A stretch of DNA of 14,156 nt from Candidatus Woesearchaeota archaeon (GTDB lineage Archaea; Nanobdellota; Nanobdellia; Woesearchaeales; WAPY01). The notes under the pieces are model-generated. The model was not told the DNA's origin. It did no database searches and saw only the letters and a program-made list of their open reading frames with translations. Positions 6,576 to 13,162 of the stretch are shown here, one piece after another; position 1 is the first letter of the stretch; every line of letters starts with the position of its first letter. Location of the stretch: the NCBI GenBank assembly GCA_015520525.1, contig WAPY01000012.1:1-14156 (forward strand), written 5' to 3'. The position numbers were made by a program, and so were the translations under genes.

Positions 6576-7136
6576 GTGAACAAGCAAAAAGGAGAATCAA
6601 CTTCACAAAACAAGAACAAAAAACAGGAGAAGGATAAGAACACAGAGACAAATAAAGAAACAAACAGAGAGGACCGCATTAAAGGCTTAGAAGAAGAAAT
6701 AAAGAGAAAAGACCAAGAGATATCCGAGTTGATTGAGCAGATTAAGAGAATCCAAGCAGAATTTGACAACTACAGGAAAAGAGTTGAGAAGCAGAAGGCA
6801 GAATTGGAAGCGACAGTGTTGAAAGACTTTGTGAAGGACATTCTTCCAATAGTTGACAGCTTTGAAATAGCGCTGAAAGATGAGAAGCAGGGTAAAGAGT
6901 TCAGGAAAGGAGTGGAATTGATATTCGCCCAGCTACATTCATACTTGAAAAAGCTCGGCGTGGAGCAGATAGAAGCGAAGGGAAAGTTCAACCCGAACCT
7001 GCATGAAGTTTTGATAATGGAAGAATCAGATAAACCAGAGAATGAGATATTAGAAGAGTTGCAGAAGGGATACACTCTTAAAGGAAAACTGCTTCGAACA
7101 TCCAAAGTTAAAGTTTCAAAAGGAAAAAAGAGGTGA
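6576..7136 (+). CDS. grpE: GrpE, nucleotide exchange factor for DnaK
   Basis: GrpE releases ADP from DnaK so that the chaperone can bind ATP and let go of its substrate. The protein is 186 residues from the GTG at 6576, chosen because a GGTGG ribosome binding site sits five bases upstream. About the first 35 residues are charged and low in complexity. A long coiled coil follows (EEEIKRKDQEISELIEQIKR), then the family core IQAEFDNYRKRVEKQK and ILPIVDSFEIAL. The C-terminal beta domain has FNPNLHEVLIM and QKGYTLKGKLLR. All canonical parts are present. Its stop codon overlaps the next start (GTGA), so translation of the two is coupled. The system is of bacterial origin in archaea generally, so ancient transfer is likely. 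Confidence 0.93.
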   Translation: MNKQKGESTSQNKNKKQEKDKNTETNKETNREDRIKGLEEEIKRKDQEISELIEQIKRIQAEFDNYRKRVEKQKAELEATVLKDFVKDILPIVDSFEIALKDEKQGKEFRKGVELIFAQLHSYLKKLGVEQIEAKGKFNPNLHEVLIMEESDKPENEILEELQKGYTLKGKLLRTSKVKVSKGKKR

Positions 7137-7747
7137 AAACCTTGCTGATATCAAAAGACACACCGGTTGAGGAGATACTCAAAATTGAGAACACAAATCC
7201 CTATTCACACTGCAAACTTTCATCGGGATATGTGCTTGATGAAGAAATAAAAGACATAGCGAACTTTTTAGGGATAACTGAAGAGGAATTGAAAAGAGAA
7301 TACTTAGAGAAAGCAGAACGATTTGGCAGAGAGATTTTTAGAGTCAAACAAGAGAAAAAGAAACTTTCTACAGAAGAAGGGGAGGTTGAACTACCGCATG
7401 GAAAATGCGTGTTTTATGATGAAAGATTTGGATGTCTTTTAGGGGATAAGAGGCCGTTGTTTTGCAAGCTTCCAAATCATCCATTACTATCAAAAGATAT
7501 AATTGAGTGGTTTGATATAAACTTCATTATTGACCCAGATGACCCGAAAACTTTGAGAGAGTGGGAGCAGTATGTAAAGATGAAAGAGGATGTTATACCA
7601 GGGGGAGAAATAGAAAACATAATTCCTAAAGAACAACTAGAAAAAATAAGGAAAAAGAACATATTCAGTAAAACACAAAAGGATGTTGAGGAGCTTAAGG
7701 AAGAATTAAACAACCTCCTTAAGCAAAACATCGCAAAAACAAATTAA
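7133..7747 (+). CDS. YkgJ-like cysteine-cluster protein
   Basis: A 204-residue soluble protein. Four cysteines stand out: Cys27 in HCKLSSG, Cys92 in GKCVFYDE, Cys101 in GCLLGDKRP and Cys111 in FCKLP. The order C-x-F-x-D-E, G-C-x-x-G-D-K-R-P and x-x-C-K-x-P is the hallmark of the YkgJ/CxxCxxCC family, thought to bind zinc or an iron-sulfur cluster. The usual N-terminal CxxCxxCC is reduced here to one cysteine, leaving four possible ligands. The C-terminal 50 residues are charged and helical. The GTG start overlaps the grpE stop by four bases, and dnaK follows after 27 bases, so it is co-expressed with the chaperone. A redox-sensing or metal-dependent assisting role is inferred only. The molecular function of the family is not established to my knowledge. 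Confidence 0.82.
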   Translation: MKTLLISKDTPVEEILKIENTNPYSHCKLSSGYVLDEEIKDIANFLGITEEELKREYLEKAERFGREIFRVKQEKKKLSTEEGEVELPHGKCVFYDERFGCLLGDKRPLFCKLPNHPLLSKDIIEWFDINFIIDPDDPKTLREWEQYVKMKEDVIPGGEIENIIPKEQLEKIRKKNIFSKTQKDVEELKEELNNLLKQNIAKTN

Positions 7748-7763
7748 AAATTCAAACTCAAGT

Positions 7764-7770
7764 GAGGTGG
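7764..7770 (+). promoter_or_regulatory. Ribosome binding site of dnaK
   Basis: GAGGTGG lies four bases before the dnaK ATG at 7775 and is among the best matches to the archaeal anti-Shine-Dalgarno sequence in the window. This fits high DnaK output from a downstream operon position. Confidence 0.65.
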
Positions 7771-7774
7771 AAAA

Positions 7775-9631
7775 ATGGAAAAGATAATAGGAATTGATTT
7801 AGGAACAAGCAACAGCTGTGCGGCTGTTCTTGAAGGCGGAAAGCCAGTTGTAATACCAAGCGCAGAAGGACCAACATACGCGGGAAAAACAGTGCCAAGT
7901 GTGGTCGCGTTCACAAAAGACGGTCAAGTGTTAGTCGGAGAACCAGCAAGAAGACAGGCAGTAAGCAACCCATCAAGAACAATAACAGGAGTGAAGAGGA
8001 AGATGGGCACAGACTTTGTGTATGAAATTGACGGCAAAAAATACACGCCACAGCAGATTTCTGCGTTCATACTCCAAAAAATAAAGAGAGACGCTGAAGA
8101 ATACTTAGGTCAGGAAGTTAAGAAAGCAGTTATAACCGTTCCGGCCTACTTTGATGACAATCAGAGGCAGGCGACGAAAGACGCAGGAACCATTGCGGGT
8201 TTGGATGTTGTTAGAATAATAAACGAGCCCACAGCAGCATGCTTGGCTTATGGTATAGACAAATCCGACAAAGAGCAAAAGATAATGGTGTTTGACTTCG
8301 GCGGAGGAACATTAGATGTGACAATAATGGAATTCGGCGACGGAATCTTCGAAGTAAAATCCACAGCAGGAGATACACAGCTTGGCGGAAGAGATATGGA
8401 TGAAGCCTTAATGAATTACATTCTTGAAGAGTTTAAGAGAAAGGAGGGAGTTGATTTAACAAACGATGACATGGCAATGGTAAGGTTGAGGGAAGCGGCT
8501 GAAAAAGCAAAGATAGAATTAAGCTCAACATTGGAAACAGAAATCAACCTGCCGTTCATAACAGCAACAGACCAAGGGCCAAAACATTTAGTGATGAAAA
8601 TAACGCGAGCGAAACTCGAATCTCTAGTTAAGCCAATAGTTGAGAAAACAAAAGGACCAATGGAGAGAGCATTAAAGGACGCTAAATTAACGCCTGCGGA
8701 CATTGATAAGGTTATTCTCGTTGGAGGACCGACAAGGATGCCAATAGTTAAAAAATTCGTTGAAGACTATGTTGGCAAAAAGATAGAGAGAGGAATAGAT
8801 CCAATGGAATGCGTCGCAATGGGAGCGGCAATTCAAGGAGGAGTCTTGGCAGGTGAAGTGAAGGACATACTCTTATTGGATGTAACGCCCTTAAGCTTAG
8901 GAATAGAAACATTGGGGGGAATATTCACAAAATTAATAGAAAGGAATACAACAATACCCGTCAAGAAATCAAAAGTATTCACGACAGCAACAGACAACCA
9001 GCCGGCAGTATCAATAAGAGTGTTCCAAGGGGAAAGGCCGATGGTTGCAGACAACAAATTCTTAGGCCAGTTTGATTTGGTTGGGATACCGCCAGCGCCG
9101 AGAGGAGTTCCTCAAATTGAAGTAACATTTGACATAGATGCTAATGGAATACTTCATGTATCTGCGAAAGACCTTGCGACGGGAAAAGAGCAAAAGATGA
9201 CAATAACAGCACCTATGAAGCTTAAGGATGAAGAGATTGAAAGAATGAGAAAAGAAGCCGAGCTTCATGCAGAGGAAGACAAAAAGAGGAAAGAAGAGAT
9301 TGAAACTGTGAATCAAGCGGACACATTAATTTACACAACTGAAAAAATGCTGAAAGACTTCAAAGATAAACTTCCGAGCGATAAGAAGAAACCAATAGAA
9401 GATAAACTTAAAGAACTCAAGGATGAGATGAACAAAGAGAAGAGAGATGTTTCAGCGATAAAGAAGAAGATGGAGGAGTTGAACAAAGTAGTTCAAGATG
9501 CGAGCGTTGAGATGTACAAGAACGCAAGCGCATCAAACGCAGGCAGTCAATCCCAAGGACAACAGAATGGGCAGAAGGTTCATGATGCAGAATTTGAGGA
9601 AGAAAAAGACAAGAGCAAAGATAAACAGTGA
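7775..9631 (+). CDS. dnaK: DnaK, Hsp70 chaperone
   Basis: DnaK binds exposed hydrophobic segments of unfolded proteins in an ATP-controlled cycle, with DnaJ stimulating hydrolysis and GrpE exchanging nucleotide. The protein is 618 residues, a normal length. The ATPase domain shows phosphate-binding GIDLGTSNS at residues 6-14, INEPTAACLAYG, VFDFGGGTLDV and VGGPTRMP. The interdomain linker DILLLDVTPLSLGIETLGG leads into the substrate-binding domain. A charged helical lid (AELHAEEDKKRKEEIE and beyond) is followed by a Ser/Gln/Asn-rich linker and the terminal DAEFEEEKDKSKDKQ, close to the usual DAEFEE tail. All core motifs are intact. It is the third gene of the operon and has a strong GAGGTGG site. 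T-tracts at 9664-9675 follow. The sequence is of bacterial type, as in other archaea that have DnaK. Confidence 0.97.
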   Translation: MEKIIGIDLGTSNSCAAVLEGGKPVVIPSAEGPTYAGKTVPSVVAFTKDGQVLVGEPARRQAVSNPSRTITGVKRKMGTDFVYEIDGKKYTPQQISAFILQKIKRDAEEYLGQEVKKAVITVPAYFDDNQRQATKDAGTIAGLDVVRIINEPTAACLAYGIDKSDKEQKIMVFDFGGGTLDVTIMEFGDGIFEVKSTAGDTQLGGRDMDEALMNYILEEFKRKEGVDLTNDDMAMVRLREAAEKAKIELSSTLETEINLPFITATDQGPKHLVMKITRAKLESLVKPIVEKTKGPMERALKDAKLTPADIDKVILVGGPTRMPIVKKFVEDYVGKKIERGIDPMECVAMGAAIQGGVLAGEVKDILLLDVTPLSLGIETLGGIFTKLIERNTTIPVKKSKVFTTATDNQPAVSIRVFQGERPMVADNKFLGQFDLVGIPPAPRGVPQIEVTFDIDANGILHVSAKDLATGKEQKMTITAPMKLKDEEIERMRKEAELHAEEDKKRKEEIETVNQADTLIYTTEKMLKDFKDKLPSDKKKPIEDKLKELKDEMNKEKRDVSAIKKKMEELNKVVQDASVEMYKNASASNAGSQSQGQQNGQKVHDAEFEEEKDKSKDKQ

Positions 9632-9637
9632 AATATC

Positions 9638-9693
9638 GACAGTAAATAATAAAAACCAAAACCTTTTTCTTTTTTCATTTAACTTTTACTGTC
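9638..9693 (+). repeat. Inverted repeat flanking T-tracts between dnaK and the HD gene
   Basis: GACAGTAAA at 9638-9646 is a perfect 9-bp inverted match to TTTACTGTC at 9685-9693, with 38 bases between. The space holds A-rich then T-rich sequence including ten T residues within 9664-9675. The structure may be a terminator stem for dnaK, or paired protein-binding half sites for the promoter of the HD-dnaJ pair. Confidence 0.45.
9664..9675 (+). terminator. T-tract terminator downstream of dnaK
   Basis: Five T, one C and six T residues lie about 30 bases after the dnaK stop. Such tracts end transcription in archaea. This suggests that HD-dnaJ is at least partly a separate unit, possibly started from catttaac-type sequence at 9676-9683. 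Confidence 0.45.
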
Positions 9694-9722
9694 TTTGAAA
9701 CCAATTATTGAGGGCGTTAAGT

Positions 9723-10352
9723 ATGAGAGCAAAAAGCAAACAGCAGGAAGTTGATCCGTTGAAACTGCACAAGAAATATGGTTCTTACAAGAACATAATC
9801 CAACACTCAAAAGCAGTTGCGAGAGTTGCGCTGCTCATTGCAAAACTGATAAAGCAGGCAAATCCAAAAATAAGGCTTTCACTGGAAGATGTTAAAAACG
9901 CAGCATTATTGCATGACCTGGACAAAACGCTGACATTAAAGCAGAACAGAGCGAAGGCTGAAAAACTTTGCGACAAACTCAACATTCCAAAATCAAAAAT
10001 AAAACACGGGGAGTTAAGCTATGAAATTCTAAAAAAGTTGGGGCTCAAAAAATACGCAATTGCAGCAAGACAGCACACTTACTTTAAAATAATCAGCAGG
10101 GATAAGCCGAAAACACTGCTCTCTAAAATAATCTACTACGCGGACAAGAGATGCAATGGGGATAAAATTGTAACATTGAAGGAAAGGCTGAAAGTTTGGA
10201 ATGACAGATACTCAAAAACAAACGATGAAAAAACAAATAAGTTAGTCAAGGAAGCCAACAAGAAAATTTATGAACTCCAAGACGAACTTATGAAAATGAT
10301 GAAACTCACAGTCTCAAAATTCAACAAGAAAATAAGAGAGAACAAACTCTAA
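9723..10352 (+). CDS. HD-domain phosphohydrolase, YqeK-like
   Basis: A 209-residue soluble protein with an HD metal-dependent phosphohydrolase fold. The putative metal ligands, in order, are His28 (IIQHS), His64-Asp65 (LLHDLDK), His95 (KHGELSYEIL), His118 (RQHTYF) and Asp141 (YYADKR). The arrangement H, HD, H, H, D with an AD motif is that of YqeK, which cleaves the stress dinucleotide Ap4A symmetrically, and of related HD proteins. An archaeal HD family with another nucleotide substrate is equally possible. The C-terminal 60 residues are basic and helical. The ATG at 9723 is chosen because GAGGGCG lies six bases upstream; a TTG at 9708 would make that site coding. The stop is one base before the dnaJ ATG, so the two are almost certainly co-translated. 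Confidence 0.8.
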   Translation: MRAKSKQQEVDPLKLHKKYGSYKNIIQHSKAVARVALLIAKLIKQANPKIRLSLEDVKNAALLHDLDKTLTLKQNRAKAEKLCDKLNIPKSKIKHGELSYEILKKLGLKKYAIAARQHTYFKIISRDKPKTLLSKIIYYADKRCNGDKIVTLKERLKVWNDRYSKTNDEKTNKLVKEANKKIYELQDELMKMMKLTVSKFNKKIRENKL

Positions 10353-10353
10353 A

Positions 10354-11448
10354 ATGGCGAAGGACTATTATAAAATATTAGGAGTGAGTAGAGATGCAAC
10401 AAAAGAAGAGATAAAGAAAGCATACAAAAGGCTGGCGAAACTTTACCATCCGGATTTGAATCCCGGAGATAAAGAGAAAGAGCAAAAGTTCAAGGAGATA
10501 AACGAAGCTTACAGTGTGTTAAGCGATGACAAACTTAGACAGCAGTACGACCAGTTTGGAACCACAGAAAATGAGGGCTTCCAAGCAGGAAATGGAGGCT
10601 TCGGCTTCAAGGACTTCGGATTTGACTTTGATGATATATTCGGAAGCTTCTCAGACTTATTCGGCTTTGGTCCTGGCTTCAGGCAAGCTTCAGGAAGGAA
10701 AAGAAAAAGAGTTGTCCGCGGGGAGGACATATACAAAGAGATAACCATCACCCTCAAAGAAGCAGTTCTTGGAACGGAAAAAGAAATAAAAGTAACCTTC
10801 AACGAAAAATGCCCCGCCTGTAATGGAACAGGAGCTAAGGAAGTTGAAACCTGCGACATGTGCGGAGGCACAGGATATATTCAAAAGACAAGGAGAACAC
10901 CCTTTGGAATATTCAGCACCACAACAGTATGTCCAAAGTGCGGAGGAACCGGACAGATAATTAAGGAAAAATGTCCTGTATGCCACGGCAAAGGATACAT
11001 AAGGAAAGAGAAAGTCATAAAATTGAAGATACCTGAAGGAGTTGAAGAAGGGACAGCTCTTAGAATTCCAGGAGCGGGAAATTTAGCGGATGTTCCAGGA
11101 GACCTTTATGTTATAATACATATGAAAGAAGACAAGACTTTTAAGAGAAAAGGCGATGACTTAATCTATAATCTTAACCTTAACATTGCGGAGGCGTCGC
11201 TTGGATGCCAAAAAGAAATTCCTTTAATAAATGATAAAACAAAGACCGTGAAGATTCATTCAGGAGTTCAGCCAGGAGAAGAAATAAGAATAAGAGGAGA
11301 AGGAGTAAGGAATTCAGAGACAGGGAGAAAAGGAGACTTGGTGATAAAAATCAACATTGAAATTCCAAAGAGGCTAACAAGAGAACAGAAAAAACTCCTC
11401 TTAGAACTGAAGAAAACCTTTGAAGCTAAGAGGGGATTTCATATCTAA
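10354..11448 (+). CDS. dnaJ: DnaJ, Hsp40 co-chaperone
   Basis: DnaJ delivers unfolded proteins to DnaK and triggers ATP hydrolysis. The protein is 364 residues with the full type I domain order. The J domain occupies residues 1-70 with the essential HPD at 32-34. A Gly/Phe-rich linker follows (about 75-120, with repeated GF and FGFDFDD). The zinc-binding domain covers about 153-215 and has four CxxCxGxG units: CPACNGTG, CDMCGGTG, CPKCGGTG and CPVCHGKG. Two C-terminal substrate-binding domains follow. Nothing is missing. The gene begins one base after the HD gene's stop. Its last 23 bases overlap the 3' end of the minus-strand nuclease gene. Confidence 0.97.
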   Translation: MAKDYYKILGVSRDATKEEIKKAYKRLAKLYHPDLNPGDKEKEQKFKEINEAYSVLSDDKLRQQYDQFGTTENEGFQAGNGGFGFKDFGFDFDDIFGSFSDLFGFGPGFRQASGRKRKRVVRGEDIYKEITITLKEAVLGTEKEIKVTFNEKCPACNGTGAKEVETCDMCGGTGYIQKTRRTPFGIFSTTTVCPKCGGTGQIIKEKCPVCHGKGYIRKEKVIKLKIPEGVEEGTALRIPGAGNLADVPGDLYVIIHMKEDKTFKRKGDDLIYNLNLNIAEASLGCQKEIPLINDKTKTVKIHSGVQPGEEIRIRGEGVRNSETGRKGDLVIKINIEIPKRLTREQKKLLLELKKTFEAKRGFHI

Positions 11449-12178
11449 ATATGTTCTTTCTCATCAAATCATAAGAAATGCCGGCAAGTTTCTCAAGGTT
11501 GACAGCATCGTATTGATTATACCTTATGATAAGGTCCAAAGCGTTCCGGCTTCCTGTGGTTCTGAAAAACTTCCAGAATTCCAAAGCATCCTTACCTCTA
11601 AAATCAACAATATCTTCATCCCTCCTTATATTGAATTTCTTCTCAATACTTTTTAATCCGATGTTGTAGCCCAACCTTACGAAAACAGGCCTCAAATCAA
11701 AATGAATCTTCCCCTTGATTTTGACATAATGCCTCAATATTGGAATGTCAAAACTTGAGCCGTTAAAAGTTACGAGCATCTTAGAATCGTTTAGAATCTT
11801 GCGTAAGACATGAAAATCTAAGTTGAAATTCCTCACAAAAGTTCTAACAAACTCTCCATCGTACAAGGAAATGACGAGCAACCTGCCGAACTCATCAGTC
11901 TCAATGTCAAAGTAAATCGCATAATCCTTAAGCCAGCGGTAAAAACGCCAAAACTCTCTCTTTGGAAAATACTTGGCGAAAAAATCAACATCATAATTGT
12001 TGAACGCTGATTTAGCATCCTCAATCATTTTGTCAAACTTGAACTTGTTGGCTTTGGAGATTCCATTAATTCTATCCGTGTTTAGGAAATCATCCCAAGT
12101 CAGTATGCCCTGCTCCCACAGCCTCCTTTCCTTAACATAACCGAAGCCTTTTAGAAATATGAAGCTGTTTTTCAACAT
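11426..12178 (-). CDS. YprB-like RNase H-fold 3'-5' exonuclease
   Basis: A 250-residue predicted DEDDy nuclease. The N-terminus has a helix-hairpin-helix-like stretch (KGFGYVKERRLWEQGILTW, residues 10-28) typical of the YprB group. The RNase H-like domain begins near residue 86 and has Asp91 and Glu93 in YFDIET, Asp144 in FNGSSFDIP, and Tyr220 with Asp224 in YNQYD, which are the four acids and the tyrosine of the DEDDy class. The exact substrate of this family is not settled; single-stranded DNA or RNA is likely. The ATG at 12178 is supported by a TATA-like box about 26 nt upstream. The 3' end overlaps dnaJ by 23 bases in convergent orientation. Confidence 0.88.
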   Translation of the reverse strand: MLKNSFIFLKGFGYVKERRLWEQGILTWDDFLNTDRINGISKANKFKFDKMIEDAKSAFNNYDVDFFAKYFPKREFWRFYRWLKDYAIYFDIETDEFGRLLVISLYDGEFVRTFVRNFNLDFHVLRKILNDSKMLVTFNGSSFDIPILRHYVKIKGKIHFDLRPVFVRLGYNIGLKSIEKKFNIRRDEDIVDFRGKDALEFWKFFRTTGSRNALDLIIRYNQYDAVNLEKLAGISYDLMRKNIFRYEIPS

Positions 12179-12200
12179 GAACCTAAGAATTATTTCTCCT

Positions 12201-12208
12201 ATTAAAAG
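12201..12208 (-). promoter_or_regulatory. TATA-like box for the nuclease gene
   Basis: On the minus strand this reads cttttaat, centred about 26 nt before the start codon at 12178. It predicts a leaderless mRNA. The 56-base gap to the upstream protease gene leaves co-transcription possible too. Confidence 0.4.
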
Positions 12209-12234
12209 CGTTGCTGTGATACTTGTCCATTGGT

Positions 12235-12762
12235 TTAAAAATGGTAAGCGAAGACGAAGAATAAAGAAGACATAAAGGATAAGGCAAAGACAAGCTTGTT
12301 CCAGTACAGCACTTTAACTCCGTCAAAACCGGGGAAGGGAATTAAGTTGAAGAAAGCCAGCCACGCGTTTATTGCAACTCCAAAAGTAGAAATCGGCGAC
12401 GGAATAAGAAGAAACATTAAGGCTAAAAGAAGATTCATCAACGGGCCTGCGAGAGCGATTAAACCATTCTCCTCTCGAGTTATTCTTCCCCTGATTACAA
12501 CAGCTCCGGGAGCCAAAAACACGAAGTGGAGAAAGCTCACGAAAAAAGAAACTATGAGCATTCTGAGGTCATACCTAAACTCAGCTTGGAGGTTGAAGTG
12601 CTGAGCCACAAACTTATGGCCTAATTCGTGGAGGACAAATCCCAGACCAACTATCAGAGCAGAGTATAAAAAAGGGATTCCGAAGGCAATCCAGAAAACG
12701 AGAGAGACAATTATAAAGCTCAAAGTTAACTGCTTCACCTCAACCTGAGAAAACCTAATCAT
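12235..12762 (-). CDS. site-2 protease family (M50) membrane metalloprotease
   Basis: A 175-residue multi-spanning membrane protein. Zinc-site residues are His45, Glu46 and His49 in LHELGHKF, set inside a hydrophobic helix, and Asp147 in NLIPFPGFDG, the family's NPxPxxDG-like motif. About five hydrophobic helices are visible. The family cuts substrates within the membrane, often to release regulators, and the short domain-free form here resembles minimal archaeal and bacterial M50B members. There is no PDZ or CBS domain. The natural substrate is unknown. The start at 12762 (MIRFSQ) is chosen because a TATA box lies 27 nt upstream; an in-frame TTG at 12822 would add 20 residues beyond that promoter. 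Confidence 0.9.
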   Translation of the reverse strand: MIRFSQVEVKQLTLSFIIVSLVFWIAFGIPFLYSALIVGLGFVLHELGHKFVAQHFNLQAEFRYDLRMLIVSFFVSFLHFVFLAPGAVVIRGRITREENGLIALAGPLMNLLLALMFLLIPSPISTFGVAINAWLAFFNLIPFPGFDGVKVLYWNKLVFALSFMSSLFFVFAYHF

Positions 12763-12784
12763 AACCTGGTGAGAAATGCAAGGG

Positions 12785-12793
12785 TTTATATTT
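12785..12793 (-). promoter_or_regulatory. TATA box for the site-2 protease gene
   Basis: On the minus strand this reads aaatataaa, centred about 27 nt before the ATG at 12762. It predicts a leaderless transcript and rules against the longer reading. Confidence 0.55.
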
Positions 12794-12830
12794 CTTACTG
12801 AATAAAAGAAATAAATAAACAATTTAGAAA

Positions 12831-12968
12831 TTAAAATTTAGTTATATCCTTCTTTCTCGCCCTCATAAACATCCTGTTGTTCTTGACTTCCAGTTGTGTT
12901 TGAACCAAGAAGTTGTCCACAATCCTAGATACTTCAATATATCCATTGACTTTATAAATTCTAACCAC
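12831..12968 (-). CDS. possible small protein, 45 residues
   Basis: An uninterrupted reading from a GTG at 12968 (or a TTG at 12974) to a TAA at 12831 gives MVRIYKVNGYIEVSRIVDNF, then a short strand-like VQTQLEV and a basic end MFMRARKKDITKF. The make-up (beta-like first half, lysine- and arginine-rich end) looks protein-like rather than random, and atataaa-type TATA sequence lies near 12994-13004, 25-31 nt upstream. The start is unclear: GGGGTGG overlaps the GTG. I do not recognise a family; a small nucleic-acid-binding protein or a gene remnant are both possible. It would be transcribed toward the protease gene. Confidence 0.4.
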   Translation of the reverse strand: MVRIYKVNGYIEVSRIVDNFLVQTQLEVKNNRMFMRARKKDITKF

Positions 12969-13107
12969 CCCCAAGCAGTATAGTAATTTATGTGAAATTT
13001 ATACTCATATATAAAATTTGCTATGAGTCTTGGGATTCTTATATCTATTCATAGGATAGTGACATAAATATGTTAATTTACTTGTTTTAATGATTATTTT
13101 TAGTAAA
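12969..13107. other. Intergenic region between divergent genes
   Basis: This AT-rich stretch contains TATA-like elements on both strands and a 7-bp inverted repeat, ACTCATA (13003-13009) with TATGAGT (13022-13028), separated by 12 bases. I find no RNA gene or open reading frame longer than a few codons in it. Confidence 0.35.
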
Positions 13108-13117
13108 ATTTATAAAG
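13108..13117 (+). promoter_or_regulatory. TATA box for the beta-helix protein gene
   Basis: The sequence atttataaag predicts transcription start near 13140, leaving a leader of about 20 nt that carries AGGGGTG at 13151-13157. Confidence 0.5.
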
Positions 13118-13150
13118 GACAAGTCTTTCTTCACTGTACTTACATGTGTA

Positions 13151-13157
13151 AGGGGTG
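13151..13157 (+). promoter_or_regulatory. Ribosome binding site of the beta-helix protein gene
   Basis: AGGGGTG lies five bases before the ATG at 13163 and fixes the start of the secreted protein. Confidence 0.55.
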
Positions 13158-13162
13158 TCATC

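Noticed and set aside
9498..9698. Open frame overlapping the dnaK 3' end
   Set aside because: It is a shadow of the dnaK lid and tail in another frame, and its end is made of the T-tract.
12763..12822. Longer N-terminus for the site-2 protease
   Set aside because: The extra 20 codons include the TATA box and begin with TTG without a ribosome binding site.
13003..13028. Seven-base inverted repeat with a 12-base loop
   Set aside because: Short and AT-rich, so expected by chance in such sequence. There is no T-tract after it or link to a gene start.
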